In this document: one piece after another, positions 30,531 to 40,240 of the stretch
How positions within the stretch are numbered: the first letter of the stretch is position 1
Layout of the letters: the number at the start of each line of letters is the position of its first letter
Source of the DNA: Myxococcales bacterium
GTDB lineage: Bacteria; Myxococcota_A; Polyangia; Polyangiales; Polyangiaceae
Length of the DNA stretch: 64,000 nucleotides
Reading direction: 5' to 3'
NCBI GenBank assembly: GCA_023248745.1
Contig: JAHFDZ010000001.1
Location: forward strand, 16,912-80,911
Made by a program: the position numbers and the translations under genes
The notes under the pieces: generated by a model
Seen by the model: only the letters and a program-made list of their open reading frames with translations
What the model was told of the DNA's origin: nothing
Databases searched by the model: none

Positions 30531-31100
30531 TCACGACACATCTTGTTCGCCAAGCAACCGGTCGAGCGTGATGGCGCACGCCGATCGAACACTCAGGTGG
30601 TTGTAGTCACTTTCGATCGCACGAATCGGTGGAAGAAAAACTTCGGCCTCCTCAATCGTCGCGTCGAGCAATCCCCACCCTGTACCAAATAGCAAGAGCA
30701 CCGGCTTGCCGGGCCTGCCAAGGGCTGCGCGCGCCTCCGAAAACGGCACGGGCATTCGCGACTCTTTCGCAGACGTCACCCACACTTCGATCGCGCTGCG
30801 TCCACCCATCGACATGAACACATCTTCAAGAGATGGCGTCACAACCACGCGTCGCAACGCCTCAACGCGATCGGGGATGCGCTTTCCACTTGAACCGTTG
30901 ATCCAATGGTCAACTATCTTTTCAATGAGCGCACGCTGAGCATCGATGGGGTGAATCACGAAGTACTGATGAACTCCGTAAGTCCGCGCACTTCGAGCCA
31001 GGTCGTGCACGTCGAGATTCGTAACTGCCGTTGTTGCAACGTCGCCCGTGGGACTCAAGACAGGATGATGCACAAGCGCGATCGAAACAGTGCGACTCAT
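30531..31100 (-). CDS. SAM-dependent RNA methyltransferase (trmD-linked family)
   Basis: '[37 protein letters not shown]', 'LLFGTGWGL', '[20 protein letters not shown]'; overlaps trmD start. Confidence 0.8.
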   Translation of the reverse strand: MSRTVSIALVHHPVLSPTGDVATTAVTNLDVHDLARSARTYGVHQYFVIHPIDAQRALIEKIVDHWINGSSGKRIPDRVEALRRVVVTPSLEDVFMSMGGRSAIEVWVTSAKESRMPVPFSEARAALGRPGKPVLLLFGTGWGLLDATIEEAEVFLPPIRAIESDYNHLSVRSACAITLDRLLGEQDVS

Positions 31101-31801
31101 GACTTCGCCTTCAGCGTGTAAGCCTCAAAGAGGTCAGGCCTACGATCACGTGTGCGCGTGAGTGCCTGCTCGCGCCGCCACTTCTCAATGTGCGCATGGT
31201 TGCCGCCTTGCAAAACGTCGGGCACCTGCTCTCCGCGAAACTCAACAGGACGGGTGTATTGCGGATACTCGAGGAGGCCGCCCGCTTCTGGACAGTGCGA
31301 CTCGTCGTGAGCTGACGATGCGTTTCCGAGAACGCCGGGCAGAAGCCTTGCGCAAGTTTCGATGATCGCCATCGCAGCCACTTCGCCGCCCGTAAGCACG
31401 AAGTCTCCAAGCGACACCTCTTCGTCAACATACTTTCCGATACGATCATCAAACCCTTCGTAACGACCGCAAACGAGCACGAGACGAGGTGCCTTCGCGA
31501 ACGTCGCCGCCATCGTTTGGTCGAAGCGCCTTCCTTGCGGGCTCAGGAGCACCCGATGGGCCGGCACTGCGATGTCGTCGAGCGAGTCAAGGCAATTGAC
31601 CATTACGTCAACGCGCATGACCATCCCTGCACCGCCACCATAAGGGGTATCGTCAACGCTCTGGTGCTTACCGAGACCAAACTCACGAGGACTTTTGCGC
31701 CTCAGCGTGAGTTTTCCGCTCTGCAGCGCTTTGCCTATGAAGCTAACACTTGCGAAGCTATCGAAAATCTCGGGGAACAACGTAACAACGTCAACGATCA
31801 C
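31097..31801 (-). CDS. trmD: tRNA (guanine-N1)-methyltransferase
   Basis: '[13 protein letters not shown]', '[14 protein letters not shown]', '[11 protein letters not shown]', '[18 protein letters not shown]'. Confidence 0.96.
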   Translation of the reverse strand: MIVDVVTLFPEIFDSFASVSFIGKALQSGKLTLRRKSPREFGLGKHQSVDDTPYGGGAGMVMRVDVMVNCLDSLDDIAVPAHRVLLSPQGRRFDQTMAATFAKAPRLVLVCGRYEGFDDRIGKYVDEEVSLGDFVLTGGEVAAMAIIETCARLLPGVLGNASSAHDESHCPEAGGLLEYPQYTRPVEFRGEQVPDVLQGGNHAHIEKWRREQALTRTRDRRPDLFEAYTLKAKS

Positions 31802-32346
31802 GCCTCGAGCCCCTCAAGCGAACGCAAGACAATACGGCCGGCTTCCGAATCCACTCGCTCGACAAACGCGTCGGTGAGGGGAACCTCGAGCGCGGGTGAA
31901 CCGTCAAGGCGCTTAACGACAAGAACGTCAACCGTTGGGTAGTTGCGCAAATCTTCAAGCGTCCCGATGGGCGCCTCTTGGTCAAGTAAGTAGACATTTG
32001 CGCCGATAACGTCGCACACATAAAATTCGCCGTCGTCGAGCGCGGGAAAGTCGGTGCGCTTCGCCATCAAACGAACGCCCCGCAGTTCGTCCGCGCGGTC
32101 ACGATCGCTGACAGGCCGCAATTTGAGAAGCAACCCACCATCAACAGGCCGCACACTCTCAACCGGGACGTCGCGCTCGGTACCGTCGGTCATGCGAAGG
32201 CGCACTTCGCGCAGTTGCAAAAGGACGTCGCTATCGGGATTAAATAGCTTTACACGCACCTCACCACGAATGCCGTGCGAGCGCGTGATCTCAGCGAGCT
32301 CGACCCACCGATCCTTCGAGGGAAGAGCAAGAGCTGGCACGTTCAA
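31798..32346 (-). CDS. rimM: 16S rRNA processing protein RimM
   Basis: '[25 protein letters not shown]', '[14 protein letters not shown]'; overlaps neighbours on both sides. Confidence 0.93.
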   Translation of the reverse strand: MNVPALALPSKDRWVELAEITRSHGIRGEVRVKLFNPDSDVLLQLREVRLRMTDGTERDVPVESVRPVDGGLLLKLRPVSDRDRADELRGVRLMAKRTDFPALDDGEFYVCDVIGANVYLLDQEAPIGTLEDLRNYPTVDVLVVKRLDGSPALEVPLTDAFVERVDSEAGRIVLRSLEGLEA

Positions 32347-32579
32347 TCGATGATTTCAAGGTGCGCGCGCTTACCGAGCTTGGCAGCTGCAGCACTGAGC
32401 ACGGAACGCAACGCTTGTGCGGTGCGACCTTCTCGACCGATTACCTTGCCGAGATCGGTTTTCGCGACACGTAGCTCGAAAAGGGTATTTTGATCACTCG
32501 CAATTTCGGTAACCGAAACCTGAGCTGGATCGTCGACGAGCTCGCCCGCAACGGATTCGATGAGTGCTTTAAGCGGCAT
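32343..32579 (-). CDS. khpA: KH-domain RNA-binding protein
   Basis: 78 aa, 'AKTDLGKVIGREGRTAQALRSVLSAAAAKLGKRA'; between rpsP and rimM. Confidence 0.92.
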   Translation of the reverse strand: MPLKALIESVAGELVDDPAQVSVTEIASDQNTLFELRVAKTDLGKVIGREGRTAQALRSVLSAAAAKLGKRAHLEIID

Positions 32580-32584
32580 GGCTA

Positions 32585-32833
32585 TCAGACAGCTGCCTTG
32601 GACTTCTTGCGCATGAGATCGCGGAGCGTGTCGCTCTGCTGCGCGCCAACCGATTGCCAGTATGCGAGACGCTCGGTGTTGATTTGGAAGATGCCTTCGG
32701 CTCGCCGCGGATCGAATGTGCCAATGTTCTCGAGAAAGCGACCGCCACGAGGACTGCGATGGTCAGTGACGACAATTCGATAAAACGGGCGCTTCTTAGC
32801 GCCGGCGCGCGCGAGACGGATGTGGACGGCCAT
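32585..32833 (-). CDS. rpsP: 30S ribosomal protein S16
   Basis: 'MAVHIRLARAGAKKRPFYRIVVTDHRSPRGGRFLENIGTFDP'; start at internal Met of the ORF track entry. Confidence 0.96.
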   Translation of the reverse strand: MAVHIRLARAGAKKRPFYRIVVTDHRSPRGGRFLENIGTFDPRRAEGIFQINTERLAYWQSVGAQQSDTLRDLMRKKSKAAV

Positions 32834-32928
32834 GGTCTTCCTGGTTTTCCTTATGGTTTCCGAGCCAATAGGTCGGGGGGACCGGATGTACGGGACACGC
32901 GTGTAGTCGTCAAGGGAAATGCGGCTAT

Positions 32929-33816
32929 TTACCAGCGCACGCGGACGCTGGCTCCGCCCAACGTAGGGGTAATTTCGACTTCTTGTTTCGGAATCGCGAC
33001 GCCGACGAGAATCATTGTCAAACCGCCCGCCATCAGGGCACCCGTCGCGCCCCAAAGAGGCGCCGTATCCGACCGTGCCGTCGACTGGTAAGCAGGCAGC
33101 GAACCCACGAGCGCTACGACGCCGGTGACCGAACCCGCGGTTATCGCAACCCCACCTAGCGTGATGAGCGCGATGGCGCCTTCGCTCAGTTGCTTCTTGT
33201 AGTAGCGGCGCTTTTCGTAGCTTCCTTCGCCCGAGTGCGGCGTTTCAATCGGCTGAAGGCGAGGAATCTCAACCCGAGTGATCTCGTGCTCAAACACGGC
33301 GAATTTCTGAGACCACGCGCGATACCCCGGCGCCGCGACTTGAATCGCGTGCTGGCCTGGATCGAGGGGTAGCGGTTCGCCCAGTTCGCTCGCAGGCACC
33401 AACTCTCCGTCGATTCTTACCGCTCCTTTCGGCGAAAGAGGACCTACAATGATCGCTTTGGGTACGCGCGCGCGCAGTGCTCCGAGTTGCTCATGCGCAA
33501 ACTTGCGGCGTTCATCACGCCCGTCGGCGATCGCCTGCTTTTCGGCTGCCGTATATGCCTGCGTGGCGCGGCCGAGGCGACCCGCCTTTTCCCAACAGAG
33601 CGCGAGGTTGAGCAACGTGCCGCCACGCGGTTCAAGGCGTTGGCTCTCGGAAAGTCGTGCGCATGCTTCTGCAAAATTGCCGTCTCGCATCAGACTACGC
33701 GCTTCATCGAACAGTGTTTGCGCGCGCGTTCCCTGATCTCCACGCGCCGAAAGCGGAAGCAAGAGTGCTACCGAAAAGCATAGACAAGCAACTTTACTTC
33801 CTATCGCCGAGGCCAT
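32929..33816 (-). CDS. TPR/PEGA-like exported protein with TM segments
   Basis: Signal-peptide-like N-terminus, 'AQTLFDEARSLMRDGNFAEACARLSESQRLEPRGGTLLNLALCWEKAGR', PEGA-like 'RIDGELVPASELGEPLPLDPGQHAIQVAAPGY'. Confidence 0.75.
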   Translation of the reverse strand: MASAIGSKVACLCFSVALLLPLSARGDQGTRAQTLFDEARSLMRDGNFAEACARLSESQRLEPRGGTLLNLALCWEKAGRLGRATQAYTAAEKQAIADGRDERRKFAHEQLGALRARVPKAIIVGPLSPKGAVRIDGELVPASELGEPLPLDPGQHAIQVAAPGYRAWSQKFAVFEHEITRVEIPRLQPIETPHSGEGSYEKRRYYKKQLSEGAIALITLGGVAITAGSVTGVVALVGSLPAYQSTARSDTAPLWGATGALMAGGLTMILVGVAIPKQEVEITPTLGGASVRVRW

Positions 33817-35272
33817 GGCTATCCAGCTCACTACCACCAGCCTTCGGGCGTGCGCTCACCTGACGATCCTGAGGCTCGGGCTGTCTGGGAGCCTCAACTG
33901 GTTTTGGCATGCGCGGTGGATTGCCAAACGTCGCTCGCATTGTTTGACGCGGGAGTTGCGGCTGCGGCACGGAGGCACCTTGCGGCACTTCAAATGTCGC
34001 GGCTGGCAATGGTGACGTCAAGGATTCGAGAGGTGGTACCACTTCTGTCTTTGGCAGGACACCGAGCGTGGCGGGCAACGCAGTCGGCTGTACGGCAGCA
34101 CGCGCTTGAAGAAAAGTGTGCGGCAGCAGTGCAGCGACACCCGCACCGACGACCATCGACACAACCGCTGTGGTCCCCCATACGTAGCCCCGCCGAACAG
34201 GTTTGCGCAGCGTTTTTGGCGCCAGCGGGAGGGAAGTCAAATCAATCAAAAGTTGATCGATTTTCTCGTAACGCCCTTCGGGCGCTTTTGAAAGGCAGCG
34301 TCCTAGAACGCGCTCAAGCTCGGTGCGTAGCGGTTCGGAAAAGCCAACCAGTTTGGGCGTCGGGCCTGACAGGACCTCGGCGCAGAGATCGGCCATCGTT
34401 TCGCCTTTGAACGCGACTTGTCCGGTGAGCAACTCGAAGAGCGTGGCGCCGAGAGACCATTGATCAGCGCGCGCGTCGAGCGAACGCGCGTTGCGGAGCT
34501 GCTCTGGGGCCATATATCGCGGTGAACCGAGGCCCATGCTCACGTGAGAAGAGGTCGCCTCGTAGACGCCTGTCACATTGCTCCCATCGAGAGTCTTGAA
34601 AACTCCGAAGTCAAGTAACTTGATCGAAATGCCGTCTGGGTCTTTGAGGCGAAACAAGTTCGACGGCTTGATATCGCGATGAACGATTCCGCGCGCATGA
34701 ACTTCGCGGAGGGCGCGACATGTCTCAAGCATCACGCCAACCGCATCGACAGGCGACAGACGTCCCTCACGCGCGAGCCATTCGCCAACCGACTCGCCTT
34801 CGAGGCGCTCCATCACCATAAACGGCGCGCCCGTTGGCAAGATGCCAGCGTCAAGCACACGCACAACACGATCGCTCTTGAGCTGCGCACTTACCTTCGC
34901 TTCGCGCACGAAGCGACGGGCAAGCTCAGGATCCTGTGAGCGCGCCACTTTGATGGCAACCCGGCGTTCGAGTGCTACTTGATACGCGTCGAAAACGTAG
35001 CCCATGCCACCAGCACCAAGCAGCCCAATGACGCGGTATTTGCCATCAACAACGTCGTCTTCCTTCAGCGGTAGGACGCCCAGGTTCATCGACGCTTGCG
35101 TCAGCGCAAAGGGCGTTAGGTTATTTCCACGGCCACTTTCTGGATACGCTGCCGCAAGCAATTCCCTGCACTCTGCACACGAATCGACGTGCTCGAGCGC
35201 AGCCGCTCGCTCCACCAAAGGGCACGCGCCGTCAGACAGTTTGAAAATGAGAGAATCCGAGAGACACGCCAT
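33794..35272 (-). CDS. Serine/threonine protein kinase with N-terminal anti-sigma zinc-finger-like motif and C-terminal TM
   Basis: 'GLLGAGGMGYVFDAYQVALERRVAIK', 'IVHRDIKPSNLF', 'LLDFGVFK', 'SPRYMAPEQL'; N-terminal 'HVDSCAECRELL' (HxxxCxxC); TM 'VWGTTAVVSMVVGAGVAAL'. Confidence 0.92.
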   Translation of the reverse strand: MACLSDSLIFKLSDGACPLVERAAALEHVDSCAECRELLAAAYPESGRGNNLTPFALTQASMNLGVLPLKEDDVVDGKYRVIGLLGAGGMGYVFDAYQVALERRVAIKVARSQDPELARRFVREAKVSAQLKSDRVVRVLDAGILPTGAPFMVMERLEGESVGEWLAREGRLSPVDAVGVMLETCRALREVHARGIVHRDIKPSNLFRLKDPDGISIKLLDFGVFKTLDGSNVTGVYEATSSHVSMGLGSPRYMAPEQLRNARSLDARADQWSLGATLFELLTGQVAFKGETMADLCAEVLSGPTPKLVGFSEPLRTELERVLGRCLSKAPEGRYEKIDQLLIDLTSLPLAPKTLRKPVRRGYVWGTTAVVSMVVGAGVAALLPHTFLQARAAVQPTALPATLGVLPKTEVVPPLESLTSPLPAATFEVPQGASVPQPQLPRQTMRATFGNPPRMPKPVEAPRQPEPQDRQVSARPKAGGSELDSHGLGDRK

Positions 35273-35390
35273 TTAAGATGCCCAGTCCACTACCCTTAGC
35301 CCCAGATCACGTTGGGTGTTAGTGACGCTTCGGGCAAATGCAAGCGACTGCGGCGTCTAGTATGGGGGTTGGCGCCCCCGAATAAAACGA

Positions 35391-36197
35391 ATGCGCAATA
35401 TGACAAAAACGGTCGAAGAAGCGTGCGTAGCTGCGGAGGTCCGTCACAGCGGCCTACGCGTGAGCCGGACTCAATTCGCCTCCTTTTTGCGCGACAAGGC
35501 GCTCCTGGCAAACGGCCAGCCGCTTGCTCATGGTGGCGACCTTGCGTTCGCTTTTTGCTGCGCGCGGGGCGACGCAATCGCGATCGCCGCGTTCGAAACA
35601 ACCTATGTTCCGCCGCTCGTTCGGCTCCTGAAGCAACAGGGCTTCTCGCTCGACCTGACCGACGAGGCTGTGCAACGCCTGCGCACTCTCCTTTTGGTTG
35701 GCGATGACGATTCTCCGCCGAAGATCACTGACTACAAAGGCCACGGGCCGCTCGACGCTTGGCTTCGTGTAACGGGTACACGATTGGCGCGAAAGCTCAT
35801 TACGCGCGACAAGCTTGCGAACGCGGAAGGCGATGACGTCCTCCTCGAAACGCGAACGATGGGCGACGATCCTGAACTGGCGTTCATCAAAGGAACCTAC
35901 CGCGGCGCGTTTCGACAAGCTTTTCGCGAAGCCCTCACGACACTTGAACCGCGGGCGAGGACCCTCCTGAAGCAACATACGATCGACGGGCTGAGTATCG
36001 ACGCGCTCGCACCGATTCATGGTGTGCATCGCGCAACGGTCGCGCGCTGGTTGCAACAAGCACAAGTCAATTTGCTGAACGAAACGCGAACGCGCTTTAT
36101 GAAACTCGCAAAGCTTGCGCCTGAAGAGTGCGAAAGCGTCTTGAGGATGGTCGAAAGCCGCCTGGACGTCACCTATCGACGACTCTCCGACATCTAA
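35391..36197 (+). CDS. Sigma-70-like factor, atypical (Myxococcota-type)
   Basis: Region-2-like segment, then region-4-like 'ALTTLEPRARTLLKQHTIDGLSIDALAPIHGVHRATVARWLQQAQVNLL'. Confidence 0.7.
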   Translation: MRNMTKTVEEACVAAEVRHSGLRVSRTQFASFLRDKALLANGQPLAHGGDLAFAFCCARGDAIAIAAFETTYVPPLVRLLKQQGFSLDLTDEAVQRLRTLLLVGDDDSPPKITDYKGHGPLDAWLRVTGTRLARKLITRDKLANAEGDDVLLETRTMGDDPELAFIKGTYRGAFRQAFREALTTLEPRARTLLKQHTIDGLSIDALAPIHGVHRATVARWLQQAQVNLLNETRTRFMKLAKLAPEECESVLRMVESRLDVTYRRLSDI

Positions 36198-36269
36198 ACG
36201 CTGCGACAAAACGTGGGGCACACCGAATAGAGACCGCTCAAACCCCGATGTCGCACACTTTTTTCGCGG

Positions 36270-36710
36270 CTAGCCGTTGATGCTCATCACGCGCGTAAGG
36301 CGCAACGCAAAGAATGGGTGGAGCAGCGCGCCATACAGGACGAGGCGCTTCTCTCGGATCGCTTTGATGAACTCACGCGACGCCTCTTGACCTTGTGCAT
36401 CGTTTTTCGACGCAATGGGTAGGGCGAATCGCGTTGTGATGGGCAAATTGGAGAGACCGAAGATCTCGTCTGTCCCTCCACGAATCGCCATGTCGGGAAC
36501 GCCTACGATGCCGTCGAACACTTCGACTTCGCCGTTTGAAAAGCGCAGCGTGATCGCAACGTCAGCGTCTTCTGCCACGATGGCCGCAACACCTGAGAGT
36601 GCATTGAAACTCGAACGCTTGTGCGGCTTGTCGCTCAAATTCTGACGCAGGAGATCGGAGAGCATCACCGCGAAACCGTTACCTTCTGCGCCTGGGGCTA
36701 GTCGGATCAT
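36270..36710 (-). CDS. Hypothetical protein, 146 aa (possibly SCP2-like)
   Basis: Complete ORF overlapping the downstream M16 gene start; 'AITLRFSNGEVEVFDGIVGVPDMAIRGGTDEIFGL'. Confidence 0.55.
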   Translation of the reverse strand: MIRLAPGAEGNGFAVMLSDLLRQNLSDKPHKRSSFNALSGVAAIVAEDADVAITLRFSNGEVEVFDGIVGVPDMAIRGGTDEIFGLSNLPITTRFALPIASKNDAQGQEASREFIKAIREKRLVLYGALLHPFFALRLTRVMSING

Positions 36711-38185
36711 TTGGGCTTGATGACCTCTCCCTCGGTATCGCGCAACTGTGGCTCACCGAGATTGAGCTCTGAAAGACGTGTTTTGAACCGCTCGAGCGGA
36801 CCAACGATGACCAATGTACCGGTGTCGGTTGCAAAGTACTTTTTTGCGAGCGCACTCAGCGCCGGACCGTCGAGAGACGTTGCCTTGGTCAGGAGCACAG
36901 CATCTGCGTCGAGGGGCTTGCCAAAAATTTCATGCGAGGCAAGGCGTGCGCTCATGGCATCCACCGTGCTGTACGAACGAACAAATTCCGCATTCATGGT
37001 TGCGAGCGTTTTGTTCACTTCTTCGTCGGTGAGACCCTTCTCGGCGAACTCGTGCACATCGGCGAGAAGTGCTTTAGACGCATCGATCGTCGCGTCGGTC
37101 TGAACGGCAGCCCAGGCGACCATGATGCCAGGGCTACTCGAAACGCTGAAAGCCGAACGCGCGCCGTAAGTCCATCCGTGCTTCTCGCGGAGGTCTTGAT
37201 TGAGGCGCGACGTGAACGATCCCCCGAGCGCGATGTTGGCGCGCATCACGCCGGGTAAATCGCGATCGAGAGCGGACAGACCGTGCCGCACAAAGCCCAC
37301 GACCGCTTGTGGAGCGCCAGGCCGGTCGACAACCACGAGCTGCGGCGCTTTGAAGCTCCCGGTCCCAACGCCAAAACCTGGGGGTGAAGGGTGAGTCCAG
37401 TTGCCGAAGGAAGCGTTGAGAATTTGTGTCAACTCAGTTGACGAGACATCACCCGCGATCGCGAAGTGAGCGTTGAACGATTTGTACCGCTTTTCGTAGA
37501 AGTGACGCACGTCAACAATATTGACTTTTGACGCGCCAGCCAGCGTACCCGACCACGGATGCGCGTTAGGCCCGCCATCGAGCGTGACTCTTCGCATCAC
37601 AACCCGCGCAACGGCGTCCGCATCGTCTGCTCGCGACTTGAGTGCGTCCATCCAAAGACCGTGTGCGCGCTTGAAATCGGCGGGAGCGAACCTGGGGCGC
37701 TGAATGACGTCGGAAAGCAGCGCGATCGCCGGCGCCAGATTCTCTTTCAACACCGTGAATGAGAAATACGCAGCGTCAACATCGACATCGATGTGCAGTG
37801 AAGTGCCGAGCGATTCGAAGGCGGCAGCCAATGCCGACCCGTCGTGCTTCCCCGCCCCTTCGTCGAGCATTTGGGCCGTAAAATAAGCGAGGCCTTCCTT
37901 TCCTACCGGGTCGTCCCACGCGCCCGCATTGAAAGCGAGCGTCACACTCACCAGCGGAACGCGGTGCACTTCTAAGAGACGAAACTCGCCTCCATTGGCC
38001 AACGTCCCCGCTGTAGGCGTGGGTGGCGCGAAAGCTGCGGCAACCTGCGACGTGGGCGCGGGTCCAAGAACGTCGGGAACACTTGCCACGACGGGAGGCG
38101 CCGACGGCACTTGAATCGGCGATGGCGGTGGCGTCGCCGCTGGTGCGCATGCGGCGAATGCGAGCAACAAGATCCATCGTTTCAT
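36707..38185 (-). CDS. M16-family peptidase-like protein (non-catalytic partner), lipoprotein-like N-terminus
   Basis: 492 aa; no HxxEH ('GLAYFTAQMLDEG' at the equivalent position); 'LLLAFAACAP'. Confidence 0.85.
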   Translation of the reverse strand: MKRWILLLAFAACAPAATPPPSPIQVPSAPPVVASVPDVLGPAPTSQVAAAFAPPTPTAGTLANGGEFRLLEVHRVPLVSVTLAFNAGAWDDPVGKEGLAYFTAQMLDEGAGKHDGSALAAAFESLGTSLHIDVDVDAAYFSFTVLKENLAPAIALLSDVIQRPRFAPADFKRAHGLWMDALKSRADDADAVARVVMRRVTLDGGPNAHPWSGTLAGASKVNIVDVRHFYEKRYKSFNAHFAIAGDVSSTELTQILNASFGNWTHPSPPGFGVGTGSFKAPQLVVVDRPGAPQAVVGFVRHGLSALDRDLPGVMRANIALGGSFTSRLNQDLREKHGWTYGARSAFSVSSSPGIMVAWAAVQTDATIDASKALLADVHEFAEKGLTDEEVNKTLATMNAEFVRSYSTVDAMSARLASHEIFGKPLDADAVLLTKATSLDGPALSALAKKYFATDTGTLVIVGPLERFKTRLSELNLGEPQLRDTEGEVIKPK

Positions 38186-39525
38186 TTCGCACCCCCTGCT
38201 TTTGGCATGACGCGCAAGACGACGCGCCTATCCACCAGATACGTTGCAACCACTCGCTGCAAGTCCTTCGGGGCTGACGATTCGTAGCGCGCAACGTCCT
38301 GCTTTAGAAATCCGGGGTCACCCTTCTCGGCCTCGTAGGCATTCAAGAGCGCCGCACGGGTTCGCACGGTTTGCAGACCCGAAACGAAACTCGAGAGGAT
38401 CAGATTTCGCGACCGCGTGACCTCGGCTTTTGTTGGGCCCTTCTTCGCAACGTCTTGCAACTCGAGCGCCACTTCTTTTTCGATTGCGTCAAGACTGGCT
38501 GCCGACTTTGCGACCACTTCGATCGTGAACTGCGACCCAAGAAAGCCTGAGCTCTGGCTCGCAGATACCTCTTGAGCAAGTTGCTTCTTTTCGACGAGTC
38601 GCTTGTAGAGACGACTCGCTTTGCCGCTTCCGAGCACGTTCGAGAGCAGGTCGAGGTACGCATCCTCTGCCGAGAGATGCTTTGGTGTTTGCCAGCTGAT
38701 GACTAGCTTCGGAAATTGAACGTTGTCGGTTACAGTTTCACGCACTTCGCGATCGAGACTTGTCTTCGAGTCCGTAAAGTCTGGCGCACCTGGATCGTCT
38801 GGCACGGGTGCGACAGGCATCGTCGCGAACCACTTCTCAATGGTGGCTTTCGCATCGGCAGGTTTGAAGTCTCCCGCCACGACCAATGTCGCGTTCGAAG
38901 GAACGTAGTACTTCGCGAAGAAAGTCTTCACGTCGGCAACGCTCGCCGCTTCGAGATCTTCGTGCGAGCCGATCACAGGGTGATGGTAAGGATGCTTGAC
39001 CGAATAAAGTAACTCTGGAAGTTTCAAACGAACGATGCCGTACGGCGTGTTTTCGCTCGTCTGTCGTCGCTCGTTTTTGACGACGTCGCGCTGGGCATTG
39101 AGCTTTTCGAGCGTCATGAGCGGCCCGATATCGCGCAGACGGTCGGCTTCGAGCCACAAGAAGAGCGGCAGCAGATGACTCGGCCCTTCGTCCCAATACG
39201 CTGTCCGATCCTCACTCGTCCACGCGTTGTTGTGGCCGCCTTCGGCCTCCATCATGCCGTCAAAAGATCCGGTCGGAACTCGCTTGGTACCCATGAACAT
39301 CAAGTGCTCGAACAGATGGGCGAAACCGGTGCGCTTGGGCTCCTCGAATCGCGAACCCACCTTGTAGGACAGCTCAACCACGACGACTGGAAGCGCGTGA
39401 TCTTCGTGGAAGATGACGGTCAACCCGTTGGTGAGCTTCTCTTTGGTAAAGGGAATTGAGAAATCGGCCGCGCTCGCGCTCGAACCAATGGCGGCGCTCA
39501 CAAAAGCAATGGGTACCCAACGCAT
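38182..39525 (-). CDS. M16 family zinc metallopeptidase (catalytic member)
   Basis: 447 aa, HxxEH 'GFAHLFEHLMFMGT'; start/stop overlap with the partner gene. Confidence 0.9.
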   Translation of the reverse strand: MRWVPIAFVSAAIGSSASAADFSIPFTKEKLTNGLTVIFHEDHALPVVVVELSYKVGSRFEEPKRTGFAHLFEHLMFMGTKRVPTGSFDGMMEAEGGHNNAWTSEDRTAYWDEGPSHLLPLFLWLEADRLRDIGPLMTLEKLNAQRDVVKNERRQTSENTPYGIVRLKLPELLYSVKHPYHHPVIGSHEDLEAASVADVKTFFAKYYVPSNATLVVAGDFKPADAKATIEKWFATMPVAPVPDDPGAPDFTDSKTSLDREVRETVTDNVQFPKLVISWQTPKHLSAEDAYLDLLSNVLGSGKASRLYKRLVEKKQLAQEVSASQSSGFLGSQFTIEVVAKSAASLDAIEKEVALELQDVAKKGPTKAEVTRSRNLILSSFVSGLQTVRTRAALLNAYEAEKGDPGFLKQDVARYESSAPKDLQRVVATYLVDRRVVLRVMPKAGGAK

Positions 39526-39607
39526 GGCGCGCCAGCCTACCGCAAGTGTAAGCGGACGTGGCCTTGCACGTTATCGAGGTGTGACGACGCTCGCCCTACA
39601 CTTGTCT

Positions 39608-40240
39608 ATGCTGCCGCGCGTGGATGACGAAGGGGGTCGCGTGCGTGAACTCGAGCGTACCCTTGTGGAACGCTCGCAGCGAGGCGACCGCGTGGCGATG
39701 GGCGAACTGTGCAAGATGCACGGACCAGCGCTTTACCGCTCGGTGTTGCTGCCCCGGCTTGGCAACGCAGCTGCCGCAAGTGATGCACTTGCAGAAACGT
39801 ATGCGCGGGTAATCGAAAAGGTGCACCTCTTCCGATGGCACCCGGCGGGGATTTACCCTTGGCTCCGCACGATGGCGATGAACATTGCAATCGACCATCT
39901 TCGCGCACAACGCCGTTGGAGCGTTATCTCACCAGACGACTTAGAACGCGATCTGGTCGACCATGACGCCGTTGATATGGAAGTGGAACTACTCGCGCAC
40001 CACGACCTTCAAGAAGCTCGATCGCGAGTTCAAACGGGTCTCCGTATGATTCATCCGCGGTATCGCAAAGCGATTGAGCTTCGGATTCTCGAGGACAGAC
40101 CCCGCGAAGAAGTGGCAGCGTTGCTTGACGTCTCACCACCGACGTTTGACGTGCTTCTTCATCGCGCCATGAAAGCCTTGCGCGCGGCCCTTGTCGCCAA
40201 CGCAGATGGAGCGCACGCTAGGAAAGAAGCAAGGCGATGA
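39608..40240 (+). CDS. RNA polymerase sigma factor (ECF-like)
   Basis: 'YPWLRTMAMNIAIDHLRAQRR' and 'IHPRYRKAIELRILEDRPREEVAALLDVSPPTFDVLLHRAMKALRAAL'; start at internal ATG. Confidence 0.85.
   Translation: MLPRVDDEGGRVRELERTLVERSQRGDRVAMGELCKMHGPALYRSVLLPRLGNAAAASDALAETYARVIEKVHLFRWHPAGIYPWLRTMAMNIAIDHLRAQRRWSVISPDDLERDLVDHDAVDMEVELLAHHDLQEARSRVQTGLRMIHPRYRKAIELRILEDRPREEVAALLDVSPPTFDVLLHRAMKALRAALVANADGAHARKEARR

Noticed and set aside
35340-35385. GGGGGTTGGCGCCCCC hairpin upstream of the sigma-like gene
   Set aside because: Short GC hairpin with no T-run and no second copy; insufficient to call a terminator or riboswitch.
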